Of a stretch of 64,000 nucleotides of DNA, positions 1 to 13,300 are shown one piece after another (the first letter of the stretch is position 1; the number at the start of each line of letters is the position of its first letter). The position numbers were made by a program, and so were the translations under genes. Below the pieces are notes generated by a model that saw nothing but the letters and a program-made list of their open reading frames with translations, made no database searches and was not told the DNA's origin. Source of the stretch: Odontesthes bonariensis (Eukaryota > Chordata > Actinopteri > Atheriniformes > Atherinopsidae); NCBI RefSeq assembly GCF_027942865.1, contig NC_134510.1, forward strand, positions 8,032,001-8,096,000, read 5' to 3'.

Positions 1-900
1 TTAAATTATGCAGGTCAATGGGAAGTGTAACCAGCAGCTGACTTGCTACTTTTGGATGCCTTAGCCGGCGCAAGTGTGCTCCGAGACCGTATAGATGTTA
101 GCCCCTTTCACACTGAGGAAGAACCCACGTTTAATTCGCAAATTTAGCGTGTCCGCTGTTCCTTTCACACTGACAATCCGGGCTGGCGTGTCAACTTGAC
201 TCGCCATTCGACCTGCGTCCTAGTCTTTTTGCCGAGCCGAATTTGATGTGAAAGCAATTGACGCGGGTCGGACGTGGGCGTGACGTGAGGAGTTTAAAAG
301 ACAGAATGGACAGCTGATTCAGAACAACAGCGACAGGTGAGGACAAGTTTCCACACTCTTCTTGCAGATAGACGTGTGTTCAGAGCCATGACAGCTAAAC
401 GTCTTCGTCGATTGCGTCGACGCTGTTCGCGTTCTTCTGCTTCAAATTGTCGATGGATTTCCTCAACTTGGAGATTATAGTGCTCTTGTATTCTCCGCAT
501 GTGTTCTTCGGCGGCATCCCACGTTGTGACCATCCAAACCCCGTAAAATAACATCTCCATGAACTGCTTATACAATTGCAAAGACAAGTCCTCAAGGTGT
601 CCCGCCATCGTTGGTTTGAAAAATTTGATGCAGACAGGTGTATTTAACCCAACCTCTGACGCATGGCTTGTGCCTACGTCATTGTACACAGCATTTTATG
701 TGTTTCGTGTGACGCTCTGCCACTAGGCAACGCCCCCTGAACTCGGCTTCAGGCGCACGGATCACCTAATACGCCAAGCTTTCACATTGCTCGACGCGGG
801 ACTAAGTGGACCCGCGAAGGTAGCGGATCTCAGTGTGAAAACAGCTATCCTTAGATAGAGACAGACAAATGGCTGACATGGCGTGCATGAGGCCCATTGT
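1..900 (+). mobile_element. Harbinger-flank repeat copy, split by a TIR element
   Basis: Bases 1-96 and about 856-890 match the start of the Harbinger remnant at 6165-6300 (shared stretch 'gtcaatgggaagtgtaacca' and the text around 'gacagacaaatggctgacat'). This copy is therefore a second, shorter fragment of the same element. It lies left of the last zup1 exon seen here, probably in a zup1 intron. Confidence 0.55.
97..855. mobile_element. TIR element inserted in the Harbinger-flank copy
   Basis: Bases 106-117 (TTTCACACTGAG) are the exact inverse of 829-840, and the pair bounds a block absent from the related copy near 6270. The minus strand of 294-689 stays open for 131 codons and contains a run of glutamates followed by an Arg-rich segment (RRRNRRRR). 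This may be the degraded N-terminus of a PIF/Harbinger-type protein, but I cannot assign it firmly. The exact target duplication is not clear. Confidence 0.45.
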
Positions 901-1148
901 GTCAACACAAACACTCTTCTCATCCATTCAGCTGTTGTTATTGTTTGCTGCCTTGATTTAGCAGAGAACGAGGCATGTTGACATCCTGTTGTTCAGAACT
1001 GACTGCCATCATCCAGCTGGTTTCCACATAAATAACACAAATACAAATATACAACTATTTTCATTTCACACCACTCCTTTAGGTGTATAAAACACAAAGC
1101 AGGGCAGAGCAGATTTCAGGTCAGATATAATGCAGTGTGACTGTGCAC

Positions 1149-1340
1149 CTTGTAGAAGTGAAGAATATGTGTCTGTTCTGTGCAGGGACGAGAGGAGCAT
1201 CTGGAAGTTTCTGTATCCACACCCCCAGCCTTTATCACCCACTGAGGAGCAGTAGTGGTCGGTTTCAGCACTCAGCCACACATGGACACATGTGTCTCTG
1301 CATTCAGTCTGATAGTAATCATACAAAGCTCCGATGACAC
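1149..1340 (-). CDS. zup1: zup1 exon with the catalytic cysteine
   Basis: The acceptor is at 1342-1341 after a pyrimidine-rich 'cctctgccc' and the donor is GTGCAC at 1148. It is 192 nt and enters in phase 1. It encodes GVIGALYDYYQ through the GWGCGYRN active-site loop to YSSLLQ. The next exon is outside the window. Confidence 0.92.
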
Positions 1341-4300
1341 CTGGGCAGAGGTGAACAGAGGAGATCACACTCCAGTGATGAGCTATAATGACAACACACA
1401 TGAATGCTGGGACTAGGGAAGAGTGGATACATATTCAAATAATTAAAAAATATCCGCTATAAAACAAAAATGTTTGCAGCACTGATGATGTTCATTACCT
1501 AAAATCATTTCTATGGACTTGGCTCCCATGATTAATGTTGTATAGAAATACTGTGATGATCATGTGATTATACTTTTGCAGTTTAGGGGTTAAGGGTTAA
1601 GGTTAAGGACCAACTATGAACCAGACTGAGGACATGGCTGCATCTAACTACTGAAGCTGTCTAAAAGGAACGCAACGTGCCCAGATAACACATTATTTAA
1701 AGCACTGCTGGCAGAAATGAGTCTTGCAAGGGGCCTCTTTTTTTTAAAATCTAATCTAGATTGGTCATCTCTCCCATGATGAAATGAGCTCGCCACAAAA
1801 CTACCACAGGGGCTGACGCTGTGCTCGCTGTAACCTGCTGAATAAAGCACATGTGATCAGGCAGATAAATGCACACCCTCCCACAACATGATTTTCAGTA
1901 ACCTACTCCTCACATCAGATAATAAGAAAGATGAACCAAAAGAACATTTGGTAATGTTAAAGGAATGCTGAGGAACCGGTTCAGGAAGACGTGGACTGAT
2001 ATACGGGCAGGAATAACCACTTCCTGTTTCACCGTTTTAACAACAGAAGAATTTGTCACTTTGACCTCACCATCAACTCAGTTTAATTTCTTTACTGTTC
2101 TTCCAAGTTACCTTTAATGGTTTACTGAGTCTGTCATTTTTTATGCTTTTCCATTTTTATGTTAAAAATGGATTTTTGACAGATATAATTTCTATTTCTT
2201 AAAACCTATGTTACCATTATATACAGTGACATAATTATTCATGTATCATTAGAATCTGTCCTGTTTTCTACCTAAACAATTCATTCTTCTTCACTTACCT
2301 TTACATACATTTGTTATATTTGGCGCTATATAAATAAAAATGAATTGAATTGAATATTGGAGCTGCAAATGTTGGTTCATTTTAAACAAGAGTTGGGATT
2401 GTACAAAACTTCGATACGAAATATGTGCAGCACAAAAGACGTCTTAGATATCTTGTTCAAAAGTCTTCATCACCAGTGTCTTAATAAGGCCACTACGTTC
2501 ATCTTAAACCTGATTTTTACAAGTGTGTGAAGATGTGGACACCACACAGAGCGCCAACACAATGGCGGAAAAATCTCCCAGACGGTGGGTCAGTCTGATG
2601 ACTGAACCAGATCAACATTTATGAAATTTCAAAACTATAGGGACACAAGGAAGACAGAAGTGAATATCAAATTCTGTTGTCTAGTCTCTAACTCGTGGTT
2701 TGTCTTTGTCACTTGTAGTATGGTGATTGCACAAATATCCCACCCAGACAGTTCAGAGATTTTTCCTTTAAATAATACCTCTACAGTAGATTTGATCAAT
2801 CTAACTTTGTTGACAGGATATGAAACTCAGGCTTTTAAAGTTGCTGTAATTAAATCTTTAGTTAAAATAAAAAAAGTTTGATTCTGGTATCTCATTGATC
2901 AATTACCGATTTATATCCTATTATTATTGGGATTAAAGGAACTGTTTTTGGCTGGTTTAAGTAATATTTATCTGAAACATTTCAGTTTGTTCTTGTAAAT
3001 GAAGAATCTTCCTCATACACCAGAGTAAGTCATGGAGTTGCTCAGGGTTCTGTGCTTGGGCCGATTATTTTTAACTTTATATTTGCTTCCATTAGGTAAC
3101 ATTATTAGACAGCATGGCATAAATTTCCATTGCTATGCCGATGATACTCAGCTGTACTTATCTATGAAACCAGATGAAACCAATAGGTTGGTCAGACAAC
3201 AAGCCTGTCTTCAAGACCTGGATGACTCAGAATGTTTTGCTCCTAAATTCAGACAAAATAGAAGTTATTGCCTTTGGACTGGAGCGCTTCAGGGAAAAAA
3301 CATCTAGCTGTATACTTACTCTAGATGGTATTTCCTTGGCTTCTGGTACTACAGTGAGGAACCTTGGAGTTATTTTTGACTAGGATCTGTACTTTGACTC
3401 ACATATAAAACAGGTTTCTAGGACTGAGCTGAACTGACACATACCCTGAGTTCTGGTTCTGCCATCATCAACTCCGGAGGCCAGAGACTCCATCATGTCA
3501 GCCCTCTTACGGTGAAACTCAGCCGGTTCCAGAAGGCCACTGGCCACAGCTCTCTCCATGGTCCTCTCCATCTGTCGGTGGTAGCCTCCTCTGCCATCCA
3601 AACCAAACTGCCTCTAAACAATGAACAAATGCAGGTCCCTTTGAATAAAAGTAAAGTGTTACAACCTGTTCTGAACTGGTGCTAACATCCACCCTGGGCA
3701 ATTCAACTGGACTCAGGACAGGACATATTCAAGGCTGATCACTCAGACCACATTCAGAGGTGGTCCAGTACATTCTTACAACAGTGTGAATTAAAAGTCC
3801 TGGGCCATTCTGAAGGACAACTTACATCCAACCTTAGAGGCCTGGACACAGTGATCTATGTTTCTGGCCCTGTTGCCTTTTATTCGTATATATATATAAA
3901 TATCATATTTGATGAGGAAAGAACTTAATAGTTTCATTACAGAACATTGCATTTTTTCATACTGTGGCTCCCACTGCAGTTGTGGGATGCAACATGACTT
4001 TTGTAAAAACAAATATATGTCTGAACCCTGCACATGCACAGCTATACACATGAATTTTATTTAGAGGCTGCAAAGACACGTCTAGAAGCTACCAAATATG
4101 TCAAGAAGTAGTGCATGGTAATATTACAGGACCTAACAATAATAAGACAGCATATTTATATATAATATGATGTGATGAACAAATATGCTCAAGAAGAGAC
4201 AAAAAAACTAAATTAAATGAACTGTTGTAGTTTATCTATGACATTTTTTTTTAACCATCTGAATGTGGCATGTGTGTGAAATCTTTACGTGTGTGACGTA

Positions 4301-7300
4301 ATGCACATTGTATAAATTACAGTGTAATGTATTGAAGATAGCACAGAACATTTTGAAAGGCTGCAAATTTCTAAGATTTTGCGCTGAAATTTGCTAAAAC
4401 TGACCAAACTTTTTTGTTAGTCTCAAACAGAACTGAGGAGCTAACTGAGGCTTAATCTGTGAGACAGAGGTGATAACTATGAGGTTAAAACTCATGTTTC
4501 AATCTCTGATAAATAACATAGCTCGGATAAACACGCTTATGTTGTAATGTTGTGTGTTTCCTCTTAGTCATGATACAGAGCACCAAAGTAAATGTCTGGA
4601 GTATATAAACATGTTTCATTAGTTTTATCACAGGAATCAACCACAGCTTCAATCTCCTCTGATTTACAGCCTACACAGAGCAGAGGCAGAAATGATCATG
4701 ACTGTTTTCTTTTCATGAATTATAACCTGTTTGTCAACAACAAGCCAAGCAAAGCAAACAGGACAGATAAAGAGAGCTAATCAGTTATTTCTTACTGACA
4801 GCAACAATGAAGCATTGTCTTGCTGCATATGCCAGTTTTTTTTAAAACTTAATCTATTATGTTAAAAGCATGTTCTTATCTAGTTGCTGGTGTCAAACGT
4901 AGTGCCATAAAGGGAAAGGTTGGCGTATTTCAATGAGTCAGCACAAACTTTTTTCACTTCTCCAGTGAAGTGAACCACAGACTTATTTACTTAGCTTTGT
5001 GTTACAAAGTCACAAAGTCACAAAGTCACAAATTACAAATTTGTCTCGCTCCAACAAAAAGCATGCCTTAACGTTGCACTGGACATCGCTGTGGGTGTTG
5101 CTGTGCTGAGCACACACAGCTGTTGCAAAACACTGGGAGGAGGATATGGTTACACCATAACTCGTGTAGCTGGGATGTCATCATCCATATTTCCACCTGT
5201 GCTGTCTATGAGTGCAGAGGAACGTAAGAGGTTTATATTCACATGTCTTCATTCAATGGAATACCAGCTGCTTACAGACGTCAGGGGTGGACAGTGGGCT
5301 GAAGTTATAAAAAAATTACTTAAAAATTAAAGCAGCTCCATAATTTGGCTCCACGTTCAGCTTTAATTACTCTTCATCCTTCAATCCTTCTGAACCAAAC
5401 AAACAACTAATTTGAATGTAGTCAAACTGAAGAGTGAAGACTGATGACTCTCCTGGTGGAGTTAATTTAACAAAGTGAACCTGATAAACAATCTTATTAT
5501 ATCGCCTGAACAGGTTCATGTTTGCATGTTGTGTGCTGTCTGCTTCTGTGTGGTTGGTGAACTACAGGCTGCTGATTATCAGCAGCTCTACTTGTTTGTG
5601 CTGCCTGTTTGATTAAATGAGCTGGCTGATTTTGTGTTTGTAGCTCAGAGCAGTTTCAGGAAGTCTCCTGCAGAAGTGAACACTCCCATTGGCATATTTT
5701 CTGATTTGTTCAGTTTAGTAAATGTGCCCCTCTGTGTCTGGGTGATGTCACAAACTCTGACTACTAGGTGCTAATGTTTAGTTTAAATGTCATAAAGGAA
5801 GAGACCGCAGCCTAAAAGTGAGACAATTTCAAACAGTTCACCCACTCTGAATGACCTTCTGCTCAGATTTGGCTCATATACCTTTTTTGTCCCAATCTAA
5901 TTTGATAACCAACACATTTGGCCTCATGCAACAACTGTTCGTGGGCACAGATCTCCAATCTTTTCGTATTTTACTTTTTCTTTCAGGTAAGAACAGAATT
6001 CACGAGTGTTCCAGAGCTGTCGTAGGAGTTTTGTAAAATAGTCCGCTGTTATTCCGATCAAGTTTGCTTGACTAATGAATTGTATATTTAATTACTTTGA
6101 AGCAAACGTAAATAAATATATGCATTATACCCCATAATGATGCTGACATTATTCTGTTTGACTTAAATTATGCACTAATTAAAGGTTAATTTGACTGTAT
6201 ATAACAAGGTCAATGGGAAGTGTAACCAGCTACTTTTGGATGCCTTAGTGTGTGCATGTGTGCTCCGAGACCGTGTAGACAGACAAATGGCTGACATCGC
6301 GATTAAGATTCCCAAGGACTGTGCTGCTGCAAATATGCAGCTTGCTAGAGCCACAACTCCAGATAGAAACACGCCGATTAAACCCAATTCCACCACACGG
6401 CCAGGTCCTCACCACCCTTGGATTTTTGGCCACTGGAACCTTTCAGAGCGAGATTGGCGACAGATCGGGGGTGTCCCAGTCCTCTGTGACTTGTGCACTC
6501 CCCTTGGTCATCAAAGCTCTCATCAGTTCATTACCCATTGTACATGTGTATTGTGTATGTACAATTCCCATACACCACTGTCCAACAAGTACAAATTAAG
6601 AGGAAGTTTCATGCCTTAGCTGGACTGACAAACATAATCGGAGCAATAGACTACACACATATGCATCAAAGCACCCGTGCTTTACAAGGGACGCAAGAAA
6701 TAAATTTATTCACTGCAAAATTGTGCATAGGTATTATTATACACCAAGTAAGTTATGTCGAATGGGTTTAATAAAGGACAATAAATGTTGGAAGTGTAAT
6801 AAAGAGGTGGGTACACTTCTCCATGCACTATGGGATTGCCCCTTGATGATGCCCTTTTGGAAGGCAGTTTTGAAAACATTTGAGGACTGGCTTAGTCAAC
6901 CTTTACCACAGTCTGCACAATTTTGCCTTTTAGAAGACAATTCACTTATGCCAGAGGGTATTCCAAAAGCTGAAGGTAGACTAATGATGACAGGTTTTCT
7001 AGTAGCGGCTAGAATAATTCTCCGTAAGTGGAAGAGCCCACATAGACCGGAAATTAAGGAGTGGCTTCAACTTATGTCAGAGACAGCTGCTTTTGAAGTC
7101 ATGATTTCTAGGGTGCAGAAGGAACCAAATAAAGCTAGCCAAGCGTGGGTGTGTTTTGATTACAGTGTTGGCTTAAATTCTTGAGTGATTTGTATGGGGG
7201 AAATTTTGTGTCAAAAAAATGAATATAAATATGAACGAAATTATAAATGTATATATAACTAATTTAAATATAAAAATGTGATCGAGATATATGTGAGTAA

Positions 7301-10300
7301 AAAGGAATATAAATATGAACGAATTTATAAATGTATATATAATTAATATAAATATAAAAATGTGACACACAAATAAATGTATATATGTATATAAATATAC
7401 ATACATTTGTAAATATATTTTCGAGATTTTAAAATAAATATGCTTGACTTTGTGTGTGCAGTCTGGCAGTCTTCATTTGTGGATCCATTTTTTGCTCTCG
7501 TGTCCATGGCGTAATTTTGACACACTCCTACTGTGCTGCACGATGCACAAACAAATGCATGCCGATTTGAATGTGAACAGCGGCACAGCCCACTATTCAC
7601 GGAGTCTCCACCAGATGGCAGTGTGCAAGGCACAGGGCAATGGCAGTGCCAAGCAGTCCAAGACAGAGGCTTTGGACGATCAATATGGAGTCGACAAGTG
7701 GAAAAACTGGATGGGTATGACTGGTAGTTTAATCATTTATAACTTTTCCTAAATCCCTTTGGCTAGGCAGAATAAAAGGTCAAATGTAATGTAATGTATA
7801 CCCCGCGATTTTTTTTCTCATGCTTTGAAACCTGCAGCTGATGTTCATTGTGTTATATTTGTTATCTAAATGTTCAGAACATATGATCAATGACGCTAGT
7901 CATAGCAGCTCCGCTAGCATCAATAGCTATTCTGTTGTCGGAATGCTTTCTCCCACTGACCTAGAACCTGAATCGGAATCTATCAAAGATTCTCTAGGTT
8001 CTATCTACTCTGATTCTATCTACTCAATGCTAGCTCCAGACCAGTCTTAATGAAGAATACCCTGGACTAATAAGTTTAATACATTTTACTTTTCATTCTG
8101 CCTAGCAAAAGGGATTTAGGAAAAGTGCACACTGCCATCTGGTGGAGACTCCGTGAATAGTGGGCTGTGTGTTCACATTCAAATCGGCATGTATTTGTTT
8201 GTGCATCGTGCAGCACAGTAGGAGTGTGTCAAAATTATGCCATGGACACGAGAGCAAAAAATGGATCCACAAATGCAGACTGCCAGACTGCACACACAAA
8301 GTCAAGCATATTTATTTTAAAATCTCGAAAATATATTTACAAATGTATGTATATTTATATACATATATACATTTATTTGTGTGTCACATTTTTATATTTA
8401 TATTAATTATATATACATTTATAAATTCGTTCATATTTATATTCATTTTTACTCACATATATCTCGATCACATTTTTATATTTATATTAATTATATATAC
8501 ATTTATAAATTCGTTCATATTTATATTAATTTTTTTGACACAAAATTTCCCCCATAGATTTGGGGTGTGTTGTATATGTGCATAAATATGTTTGTAAATA
8601 GATAATTGAGGAGTGCTGTCATGTTCTATGTTGCTGCCGATGTATGTGTTTCTGTTATTGAATGTTTGTTTGTTTTTGTTTTTTTTCTATTATAAAAGCA
8701 AAATAAAAAAACTTTAATGACAAAAAAAAAAAGCACCCGTGCTGCTGTGGAGCGCACTGAGCTGAAGGCCAGGTGGGTGCGTCTCCATACAGCGGGGGGC
8801 AAACTGCCCTATAGCCCAGAGAAGGCATCCCAGATTTGCACAATATTGCCATGAATGAGGGTCTCCTACTGCCTGAACCAGCCCAGGCAGACCAGAAGGT
8901 GTGGTGCCAGAAGACCCCCCTCATGGACCACCCCATCGAAGTGCCATCATGATGAGGCAACAACTGATTGCACGGCTTTAGCTGCAGTCATCGAGTGCCT
9001 GACCATGGCGAGACGTTTTTTTTTAAGCCATTTTCATATCAAACCTTTTCTTTTTTATTTCGGCGACATTACGAACTACAGGTGACACGGAATTAACAGC
9101 ACTCCTATTTGCTTCCCATTTCTTCACTCTAGCAGGTTCCGTAATTCCACTGCTGACACTGCTAAAAATGGATCTCTGAAAGCAGAACTTCAATCTCAGA
9201 GCCCCTAAAGTTGTTTTGCGCCTTGATGACATTCTCATGACTCAACACTCAAGACTTTGTGGCACAGGAGAGAGGAAGCTTAGCCTTATATGGTATTTGT
9301 GGAGGGGGCATGGCGCATAAGCTGCAGGAGAGAGGTGTGGAAAGAGCTCAGGGAAGCAGCACCAGGTGAGTGATTAGTGCACCAGTATCCATTTGTCTAA
9401 TCACTCCCCTTTTAAAAACAGTAGCGTGCTGGACCTGGGAGGAGAGAGAGCAGAGACAACGGTTGTGGAGTCGGCAGCACGAATCCGGGAGGGACAAGAC
9501 CTGCGAACGACTCCACTGAAAAGACACCATATTAACACATTGAATACCGGCGGTTTTTACAGAATTATGTCGTAGAATCCCAGCGTTCTAAACCATTTTT
9601 TTTTACGTTTTTTGTACAGTCACAGCATATTATGTGATAGGGTCACTGAAACATGTTATGTCTCGTTTGAAAGCTGAGACTTTAAACTCTTTGTGGGTCA
9701 AAACTGCGTGTCTCTAGGTGCCGCCATTAGCGAGCTATCCTTAGCTAAACCAAGGCGGGTGTCCACCAAAATCAACAACAAACTGAGATCGGGGCTTTTG
9801 TGAAACATGCGCTCTTTCAGCCTGTCGCACTTTAGATACTTACATATCCGGGTCAGAGGATTTGCGTCGTGTCGCATGTTGCAAAGCTAACCTGTTCATA
9901 AGACCGCCTCCTTAGACTTGTTGCGTGTCTTCTTCTCCTTCTTGTTGTTTGTTTATGTTACTTTACCGTCACCCTCTGGAAACCGACACGTGCGATTGGA
10001 CAAAATGCGGAAATGCACAACAATCAATGCACCGTTATCAAAATTGTTCTTGAGTTGACGCAAAGCCATTGGCGTAATGTAATTAAAATGTCCAGATGAT
10101 GACACCAGTTTTTGACTGCCATCTATGTCAGTTCATCACATAATTACAAAAATCACACAGAATGTGCATTAGAATGTATAGATTCAGAATCCATAAAAAA
10201 AACGTAAAAACGTATTTTTACCATGTGGGAGCCAACGCATGTGCAGTAAAAACGTAGTTTTACGTGACTTAGGAGTCAATGTGTTAATAAAACGTATTAT

Positions 10301-13300
10301 CAAACAAAACGACATCTCAAGCAATCCTTGCTAACAGAACCCACAGTGGCATCAGAGACCACCACATTATTATTTTGGCCGTGGAATATGCAAATTTACT
10401 ATCCTCGTGCACGTGCACTTAAATACGCACGGGTGGCATTCATCCTTTACGCAGGTCGTTTACACACCTTTTCCGAAGTTAAAGGATAACTGCGGTATTT
10501 TCAACATTAAGCCTCTTTTCTGTGTCGTCTGCAATGTTTTAGAACCCCCTCACCGCTTTTTTGATGTTTACTGTTGTCTCCGGTATTTGCCTAATTTTGA
10601 TTCATCTCAACCTGCTTCAGAATGGCAAGTCATGTGCATGTCCAAAAAGGTCCGTAAAAGCACCATAAACGTCCGTTTTCAAAATCATCAACTCATTGGA
10701 GTGGTTACTGGTGTGCACTGGTAATCCATATCAAATTTCATTGCGAAAAGTTGCTTCTGTCGTGTTTTATTTGACATTTTGTAAATCCCATTGAGTTCTA
10801 TTGAAGACTGGATGTTCGTTGATATTACTCCGATTACGTGCCTAAGGACAATGAACAATCGCCATCAATGGCGCCATCAAGTGGTGTGGAGTATAGCAAG
10901 TCAGATTCAACTGCTGAGCGGAAGTTTATCCACGGCTGTGAGGTGGCTAAGAAAATAGTTCGAGCATGAACGAGCTGCCAAATAAAACACGACAGAAGCA
11001 ACGTTTCGCAACGAAATTTGATATGGATTACCAGTGCACACCAGTAACCACTCCGGTGAGTTGATGATTTTGAAAACGGAGGTTTATGGTGCTTTTACGG
11101 AACTTTTTGGACATGCATATGACTATGACTATGAATAAAAATACGAAAATGTTCTCGCATGAGGCCTTTTGTTTGATTGCGTAATGATACACTATCAGAT
11201 TCCAGACCTGTAGCTTCTTGAACTGCTTTCTCTCCTGCTCCTCATCCTCCTGCCTCCTCCTCGTCGTCTCCTCCTGCTGAAGCTGTGTGGCTAGCTTCAG
11301 ATCTGAGCCATGGCTTCCTGTGGCAACCAAAAGGAAATTCTAAGTTCTGAGTGTATCAGAACCTTGAAACAAGACAAATAAAATACATTTGACAAGGAAG
11401 AAAAGTAAGTTATGTTGCAGCAGGGTTATATGAATGGAGAGTATACCCACCTGCACAGTTCACAGCTGTGTTGTGGTCTAAATGGAGTTCAACATGTTCC
11501 TGCAAAGAGAAGCTGTCACTGCAGACAACTGAGCACATTGGGCACTCAAATCTTCTCGCTCCTAAAAAACAGAATGAAAGCTGCATTCAAGTCCTGTTAG
11601 AGCAAGAAGATTCATATAACTCAGCTGATGGACCGTGAGTACCGCAGGAACAGACATGGTCAAAGTTTCTGTTACTGAGTGAGGTAACCGAGATGAGGAC
11701 AGAAAGTTACAAATGAAACAGTGTTCTCAAAATATTAGATAAGCGAATTATCTCTGTCTTGTACAAATTTGGAGTGAAAAATGCAGAGCATCAGCAAATA
11801 AAAGTTTAAACACCCCAAGACATTTGAGCTTCCAGATACAAACACAAGAAGAGAACTTGTCATTTTAGGGTAATGGCTCCACGCAATAATCACTTGGAAA
11901 GGCAAGGTGATGCAAATTTCAGAACTTTGTAAAACTCTGACCACATGAAGCTAGTCCCAATAATCAGCAAATTTAAATAATTCATGTTCATTAAAAAAGC
12001 ACAAAGTTTTCAGGCAGCCATTTCTTCAGTTTGCAATTTAATTAGAAAACAACAGTCTACAGGAACAGAGGGGGTCGAGTTGAGGTCTGGAAGACCAAGA
12101 AAACTTTTACTATTTGTAGGATTATCTTCATGAAGATTTAGCAGAGTGGCTGTGCACCGTTTCACTGTGCAGCCACACCTACAAAAACATAACCTCCATG
12201 GAAGAGTGATCAGACGAAAAGTTGTCATCACCATAGTAAACAGCCTGGTCCAGAGTACATACACTACTCACAAAAAGTTAAGGATATTCGGCTTTCAGGT
12301 GAAATTTCAGGATGAGCCTAAAATGCATTATAAACTTTAAAGATGAACTTAATGTGACCTTCTGTAAACTTTTGAATGCACGTGGCCATGACCCAGATGA
12401 AATTCTTGGACAAGGAGACACAGGTGCTATGCACAGGACTAGTTCCTGCTGAGAAACAGGAGAAGCATGGCCGGGACTCACCTCACAGAGCCCAGCACCT
12501 CCACGCGCCTGCATCCCAGACTCCACACAGAGTAGTCCGACAGCGGATCACATGTAACCCAGTAACCAGCAAAAGTATGTGGCAGCAATTTGATAACAAT
12601 GTTTGTGAGATCGTTCAAACAACAGTGAAGAGTGATGCTGACAGACGGTTACACACAATGACTACCATCATTGTTAGCTATGCGTCTGAGAGATTTGGCC
12701 TCATTGAAACAGAAAGCAGCAGGAAACCTTACAATAAGAACCGCAGAGCCACCAAGATCCAACAGTTACGCCAAGTGTTGAGATCTCTTAAGAGAAAGTG
12801 AAAGGTTGTCAGAGAAGAGGAACATCAGCCTCTGGTGAAGTTGTGAGAGATCCTGGGGAAGAAGCTCCTAACGATCCGCAGAACGGAGTGGCATCACAGA
12901 CGAGCAAAGGAGAGGGCCAAGAAGCAAGCATCCTTTATCGCCAACCCCTTCAGCTTAACCAGGAAGCTGCTGGGCAACAAACGGAGTGGCCACCTTGAGT
13001 GCTGAATAGAGGATGTCAACGCCTTCACAACACAAGCCCAGCTCCACCAACAACAGAGTTTGACATCAAGGAACCAAGTTGGAGAGAGGTTCAGGAAATC
13101 ATCAAGGCAGCAAGATCAGCCTCTGCCCCTTTTCCCAGTGGGGTTCCATACGGCATACAAACGCTGTCTGGGACTCTGTCAGCCAATGTGGAAGATCCTG
13201 AGAGTTGTCTGGCGGCGAGGAAGAGTCGCTAACTAGTGGAGATATGCTGAGGTGTGGGGTTCCCAAGGAGGAGAACTTCAAAGACCTTGATCAGTTCAAG

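Larger units (their letters stand above)
6165..9010 (+). mobile_element. PIF/Harbinger transposase remnant, internally deleted and invaded
   Basis: Before the insertion, translated pieces (6405-6680) read VLTTLGFLATGTFQSEIGD, GVSQSSVTCALP and LAGLTNIIGAIDYTHMH, the HTH and first catalytic-Asp region of HARBI1-like nucleases. After 8733 the text resumes as RTELKARWVRLHTAGGKLPY and SPEKASQICTIL, the family C-terminus. Roughly 100 or more codons between the two parts are missing, so the copy was already deleted before the L1 at 6683 landed in it. Confidence 0.75.

Noticed and set aside
1580..1610. Interstitial telomere-like 'gggttaagggttaagg'
   Set aside because: There are only about three imperfect units and no TTAGGG array.
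7193..8556. Several 60-140-codon frames in both arms
   Set aside because: They are mirror images from the inverted repeats, and the AT-rich parts translate to Ile/Tyr/Phe runs. None has a domain.
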